Assembly: GCA_034437535.1 (NCBI GenBank)
Contig: DAOTTZ010000182.1
Coordinates: forward strand, 1 to 15,873
From: J038 sp034437535
GTDB taxonomy: Bacteria; Chloroflexota; Anaerolineae; Aggregatilineales; Phototrophicaceae
Reading direction: 5' to 3'
Length of the DNA stretch: 15,873 nucleotides
A program made the translations under genes and the position numbers. How positions within the stretch are numbered: the first letter of the stretch is position 1; every line of letters begins with the position of its first letter. This document shows positions 12,917-15,873 of the stretch, in pieces. The notes beneath the pieces were generated by a model, which saw only the letters and a list, made by a program, of their open reading frames with translations, was not told the DNA's origin and did no database searches.

Positions 12917-13864
12917 TCATGACTCAAGATAAGCCAGAACACGGCGCGCCGCCGCTTGCCCCTGCTGGATGCGCTCATCTAACGTGGGCGGGGCGGTCGT
13001 CGGCACGTAATCACTGCCGGCCAGGGCCACCCCCGGCGGCAACAAAGCCTGAATCGTCGCCATCGTGCGGGGATGATCGCTTTGCCGCCACATCGCCGGG
13101 TCGGATTCCGGCCAGGTAGCGATATGATCGGCATCCGGGTTAAGCGGCCAGCGTAACAGGGCCGCCAGTTCGCCTACCGGGTCATCGGGTAAGTCGTCCG
13201 GCTCAAAGCGGAGGCCCGCCTGCAACACACTCCCCTGCTCCCCCGGCAGACGTGCGGCATGTTCTACCTGTGTAATTTCCATCACCGGGCTATCTTGTGG
13301 GTACATGATATTGAGATCGGTTTGACCGGCATAGCCGACCGACACCCGCGTGATCGTGTCATAACGGTAATCCAACAACTGATAACTAATCTCCGGTGTG
13401 AGTGTGTGGAAAAGCCGCTCAGCATAACGGGCTGGTGCGGTGACGATCAAACCGCGTGCATCCAACAGAATACCGTTTTCCAGGCAGATCGAATAGCGAG
13501 TCGCATCCATCATGCCCAATGTGCTGACCGCCATTCGAGTCATCACCGGCGCGGTAAGCCGAGCCGCTAGCGCGTCGATCAGACCGCCAGCCCCCGCCTG
13601 GAATGCCAGCTTACCCTGGGTCGTCATCAAGACTTGATCGACTAGATCCAAAGATTTCAGATATGCCTCAAATGAGGTCGGATCCGCCAGGGGATAACCC
13701 ATCGGCCCGCTATCAAAGCGAAAATCATTAACCGTCACCGTCTGGATGCTCCCCCCCAGGCGCGGTTTCACTTCGATCAACGTATAGGCCACCCCGGCCT
13801 GTTCCAGTTCGTAAGCGGCGGCCAGCCCGGTCAGGCCACCCCCGACGACAACCACATCACGCAT
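12917..13864 (-). CDS. Compact FAD-dependent amine oxidase/protoporphyrinogen oxidase-like protein
   Basis: This 315-residue flavoprotein begins with VVVVGGGLTGLAAAYEL (Gly8-Gly13), the Rossmann FAD loop, then Glu31 for the ribose, and RLGGSIQT with FRFDSGP. A mid section carries GAGGLIDALAARL and VTAPARYAERL, as in HemY/PPOX and carotenoid-desaturase-type oxidases. The end LAGSDYVPTTAPPTLDERIQQG is the C-terminal FAD contact, where Ser replaces the expected spacing of AGD. Family members usually have about 450-480 residues; about 130 are missing, chiefly the substrate-binding part between DSGP and GAGGL. SD AGGA is 7 bases before the ATG. No heme gene lies nearby, so heme synthesis is not supported. 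It may act on an unknown substrate, or be a reduced form. Confidence 0.82.
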   Translation of the reverse strand: MRDVVVVGGGLTGLAAAYELEQAGVAYTLIEVKPRLGGSIQTVTVNDFRFDSGPMGYPLADPTSFEAYLKSLDLVDQVLMTTQGKLAFQAGAGGLIDALAARLTAPVMTRMAVSTLGMMDATRYSICLENGILLDARGLIVTAPARYAERLFHTLTPEISYQLLDYRYDTITRVSVGYAGQTDLNIMYPQDSPVMEITQVEHAARLPGEQGSVLQAGLRFEPDDLPDDPVGELAALLRWPLNPDADHIATWPESDPAMWRQSDHPRTMATIQALLPPGVALAGSDYVPTTAPPTLDERIQQGQAAARRVLAYLES

Positions 13865-13969
13865 CCACTATTCCTTCCGATATTCAAGCACTTGGTTTTT
13901 TGTTATGATGCGGTTGATGATAGCAAACAAACCTGAGAAATCGCTCACACAGTTGAGTAAGGACGTGTC

Positions 13970-15508
13970 ATGAGTGACCATATTCTGACAATTGATGTCG
14001 GTACCCAGAGCGTCCGCGCCCTGATGTTCAATACAACGGGTGCGTTAATCGCCAAGCACCAGATCCACATCGAGCCATATTATTCTGATCATCCCGGCTG
14101 GGCAGAGCAAGACGCGCTGGTATTCTGGCAGGCAATCGGTGAAGCGTGCCAGGCATTATGGCAAAAGGCCGATGTCCAGCCGTCGATGATCGCCTGTGCC
14201 GTGCTGACGACTCAGCGCGGCACCATCGTGCCGGTCGATGCACAAGGCGCACCACTCCGCCCGGCCATTAGCTGGCTGGATCAACGCCGGGCGACCGAGC
14301 TACCCTCCTTGAGCCTGAAGTGGCGGTTCTTGCTTATGCTGGCCCAGGCCACCGACACAGTACGGTACTTCCAGCAAGAAGCAGAGGCCAATTGGCTGGC
14401 GCAACACCAACCCGATGTGTTGGCGAACACGCATAAATACCTGCTCTTAAGTGGATACCTGGTTTATAAGCTCTGTGGCCGCTTTGCCGATAGCGTCTCC
14501 GCCCAGGTCGGGTATGTACCCTTTGACCAGAAGACCCAAAGCTGGGCCGATGGCAATAGCTGGCAATGGGAAGCCCTGGCCGTCACGCCGGAGCAAATGC
14601 CGGACTTGGTGCAACCGGGCGACCAGATCGGCACGCTGACAGCATCAGCCGCCGAGCATACCGGCTTACCAGCCGGCCTGCCGCTGGTCGCCGCTGGTGC
14701 CGATAAAGCCTGTGAGATCCTGGGCAGTGGTTGTATCACGCCGGAACTGGGTGCGCTGAGTTATGGCACCACCGCCACCATCAACACGACGCATGAAAAC
14801 TATGTCGAGGTGATCCCGCTGATCCCGCCCTACCCGGCGGCGATCCCCGGTCGCTTCAGCCTGGAAGTGCAGATCTTCCGGGGGTACTGGATGGTCAGTT
14901 GGTTTAAGCGTGAGTTCGGCCACCGAGAAATGCGGATCGCCGCTGACCGTGACATCGCACCGGAGGCCCTGTTCGATGATCTGGTACGGGCAGTACCACC
15001 AGGATCTGAAGGCTTGATCCTACAGCCCTACTGGACACCCGGCATCCGTGTGCCAGGGCCGGAAGCACGCGGCGCAATCGTCGGTTTTAGCGATGTTCAC
15101 ACCCGCGCCCACATTTACCGCGCCATCCTGGAAGGCATCGCTTACGCACTCCGCGAAGCGACCGACCGCACCATCAAACGAAGCGGCGTCCCGATCACAG
15201 AATTGCGTGTGAGTGGTGGCGGCTCTCAGAGTGATGCGGCCATGCAACTGACGGCGGACATCTTCAACTTGCCAGCCGTCCGACCGCACACTTTCGAGAC
15301 CTCCGGCCTGGGGGCGGCCATCAATGGCGCGGTCGGGATGGGCCTACACACGGATTATCCGGCGGCGGTGCGGGCCATGGTGCGCGTGCGCGACCGCTTC
15401 GAACCCGTCGCAACAACCCATGCCATTTACAATGATCTGTATCATAACATCTACACGAAGATGTATAACCGACTCAAACCATTATATCGTACCATGCACC
15501 AGCGATAA
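13970..15508 (+). CDS. FGGY-family carbohydrate kinase
   Basis: This 512-residue cytosolic kinase has full FGGY length (about 490-530). TIDVGTQSVRALMFN (about 7-21) is the phosphate-1 loop, GWAEQDALVFW and ISWLDQRR are the usual sugar-side motifs, and VAAGADKACEILGSG carries the probable catalytic base Asp245. SYGTTATIN is next, and VSGGGSQSDAAMQLTADIF followed by ETSGLGAAINGAVG is the C-terminal FGGY signature. All key parts are intact. It phosphorylates a sugar or polyol with ATP. The exact sugar (xylulose, ribulose, glycerol and so on) cannot be told, and no transporter or isomerase is nearby. SD AAGGA lies 6 bases before the ATG. It is divergent from the FAD oxidoreductase (105-bp spacer) and nearly abuts ChaB. 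Confidence 0.92.
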   Translation: MSDHILTIDVGTQSVRALMFNTTGALIAKHQIHIEPYYSDHPGWAEQDALVFWQAIGEACQALWQKADVQPSMIACAVLTTQRGTIVPVDAQGAPLRPAISWLDQRRATELPSLSLKWRFLLMLAQATDTVRYFQQEAEANWLAQHQPDVLANTHKYLLLSGYLVYKLCGRFADSVSAQVGYVPFDQKTQSWADGNSWQWEALAVTPEQMPDLVQPGDQIGTLTASAAEHTGLPAGLPLVAAGADKACEILGSGCITPELGALSYGTTATINTTHENYVEVIPLIPPYPAAIPGRFSLEVQIFRGYWMVSWFKREFGHREMRIAADRDIAPEALFDDLVRAVPPGSEGLILQPYWTPGIRVPGPEARGAIVGFSDVHTRAHIYRAILEGIAYALREATDRTIKRSGVPITELRVSGGGSQSDAAMQLTADIFNLPAVRPHTFETSGLGAAINGAVGMGLHTDYPAAVRAMVRVRDRFEPVATTHAIYNDLYHNIYTKMYNRLKPLYRTMHQR

Positions 15509-15511
15509 ATC

Positions 15512-15739
15512 TTACTTACGGTGCCAGTTCCCATCATCGCCTTTTTCGTATTCGTTCTTCACAGCAGACCAGGCGACGCGGTGTGCGGTCTCCTCGCGGG
15601 AAGCATCGCCTCGGCGGTCGTCTGGATCTTTGTACTGATCCCACGCGCTATTAAACGCTTCCTTATAGATCTCCTGTGCGTGCTTGGGTAGATTGTCGCG
15701 CACGCTATCGGGCAGTTGCTTCAGACTATCGTAAGGCAT
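15512..15739 (-). CDS. chaB: ChaB family protein
   Basis: This 75-residue protein matches the ChaB family in length and layout: MPYDSLKQLPDSVRDNLP at the start, AQEIYKEAFNSAWDQY, then EETAHRVAWSAVKNEYEK. The family is named as a regulator of the ChaA Na+(Ca2+)/H+ antiporter of E. coli, but no chaA is in view and the actual activity is unproven here. SD GGAGG lies 7 bases before the ATG, which makes the start secure. It ends 3 bp from the stop of the FGGY kinase, tail to tail, with no terminator in between. A weak TTGTTC-16-TACATT promoter may lie in the 15790-15825 region on the minus strand. Confidence 0.88.
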   Translation of the reverse strand: MPYDSLKQLPDSVRDNLPKHAQEIYKEAFNSAWDQYKDPDDRRGDASREETAHRVAWSAVKNEYEKGDDGNWHRK

Positions 15740-15873
15740 TTGTCATCCTCCATCCTAAGTTTATTGGCTCTTTGGGATCTCGCGTGGTAAGCGAGAAATG
15801 TAATGTGTTTCGTTAGGCGAACAAGTGAAAGCCTTCAAGGTCAAGAAAAATGCGTTGAAAGACCCGCCGAACA
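15740..15873. other. Non-coding right edge upstream of ChaB
   Basis: I see no supportable gene in these 134 bp. A 6-bp stem TCTCGC/GCGAGA with a 7-base loop (15778-15796) is present, without a T-run. Short frames stay open to the edge on both strands (for example a + strand reading from GTG 15825), but they are too short to call. Confidence 0.5.

Noticed and set aside
15825..15873. Start of a further plus-strand gene at the right edge
   Set aside because: Only 16 codons are visible after a GTG with a weak SD; this cannot be told from chance.

Overview
The window looks like chromosomal DNA of a Chloroflexota bacterium, probably from the Anaerolineae or a neighbouring class. This is inferred from gene content: GC-rich coding sequence, several exported proteins joined by Pro/Thr/Glu-rich linkers, LysM proteins, Cys-free FmdB and MBL-fold relatives, and frequent GTG/TTG starts. 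No phylogenetic search was possible. There are 15 protein genes, no RNA gene, no insertion sequence and no CRISPR array.

Layout. 1-2669 (-): the first 889 codons of a large secreted subtilisin-fold protein whose end lies off the left edge. 2907-3908 (-): extended SDR (TTG start). 4037-4342 (+): FmdB-like protein without zinc cysteines. 4421-5439 (-): small alpha-beta barrel-like protein and, upstream of it, an MBL-fold protein lacking most metal ligands. 5528-8162 (+): membrane-anchored LysM-SGNH hydrolase followed by a LysM lipoprotein. 8209-10463 (+): acyl-CoA dehydrogenase and APH-family kinase, a two-gene version of ACAD10/ACAD11 and LvaC/LvaA. 10512-11658 (-): Nudix hydrolase overlapping a DJ-1/PfpI protein. 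11750-12823 (+): exported protein of unknown function. 12917-13864 (-): compact FAD oxidoreductase. 13970-15508 (+): FGGY sugar kinase. 15512-15739 (-): ChaB.

How the genes work together. The clearest functional unit is the ACAD/kinase pair, predicted to phosphorylate 4-hydroxyacyl-CoA and eliminate the phosphate to give an enoyl-CoA for beta-oxidation. The two LysM genes form an envelope unit: an anchored candidate esterase beside a lipoprotein with a similar glycan-binding module. Nudix and DJ-1 look like translationally coupled housekeeping or damage-control enzymes.

The most unusual signal is that three genes in the left 5.5 kb keep a recognisable fold but have lost catalytic or metal-binding residues: the subtilase (Asp to Ser, His to Thr, oxyanion Asn to Asp), the FmdB relative (all four Cys) and the MBL-fold protein (most of HxHxDH and later ligands). 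These look like non-catalytic or repurposed proteins and not decaying pseudogenes, because their frames are open and the rest of each fold is well kept. I did not find a clearly new multigene defence or mobile system.
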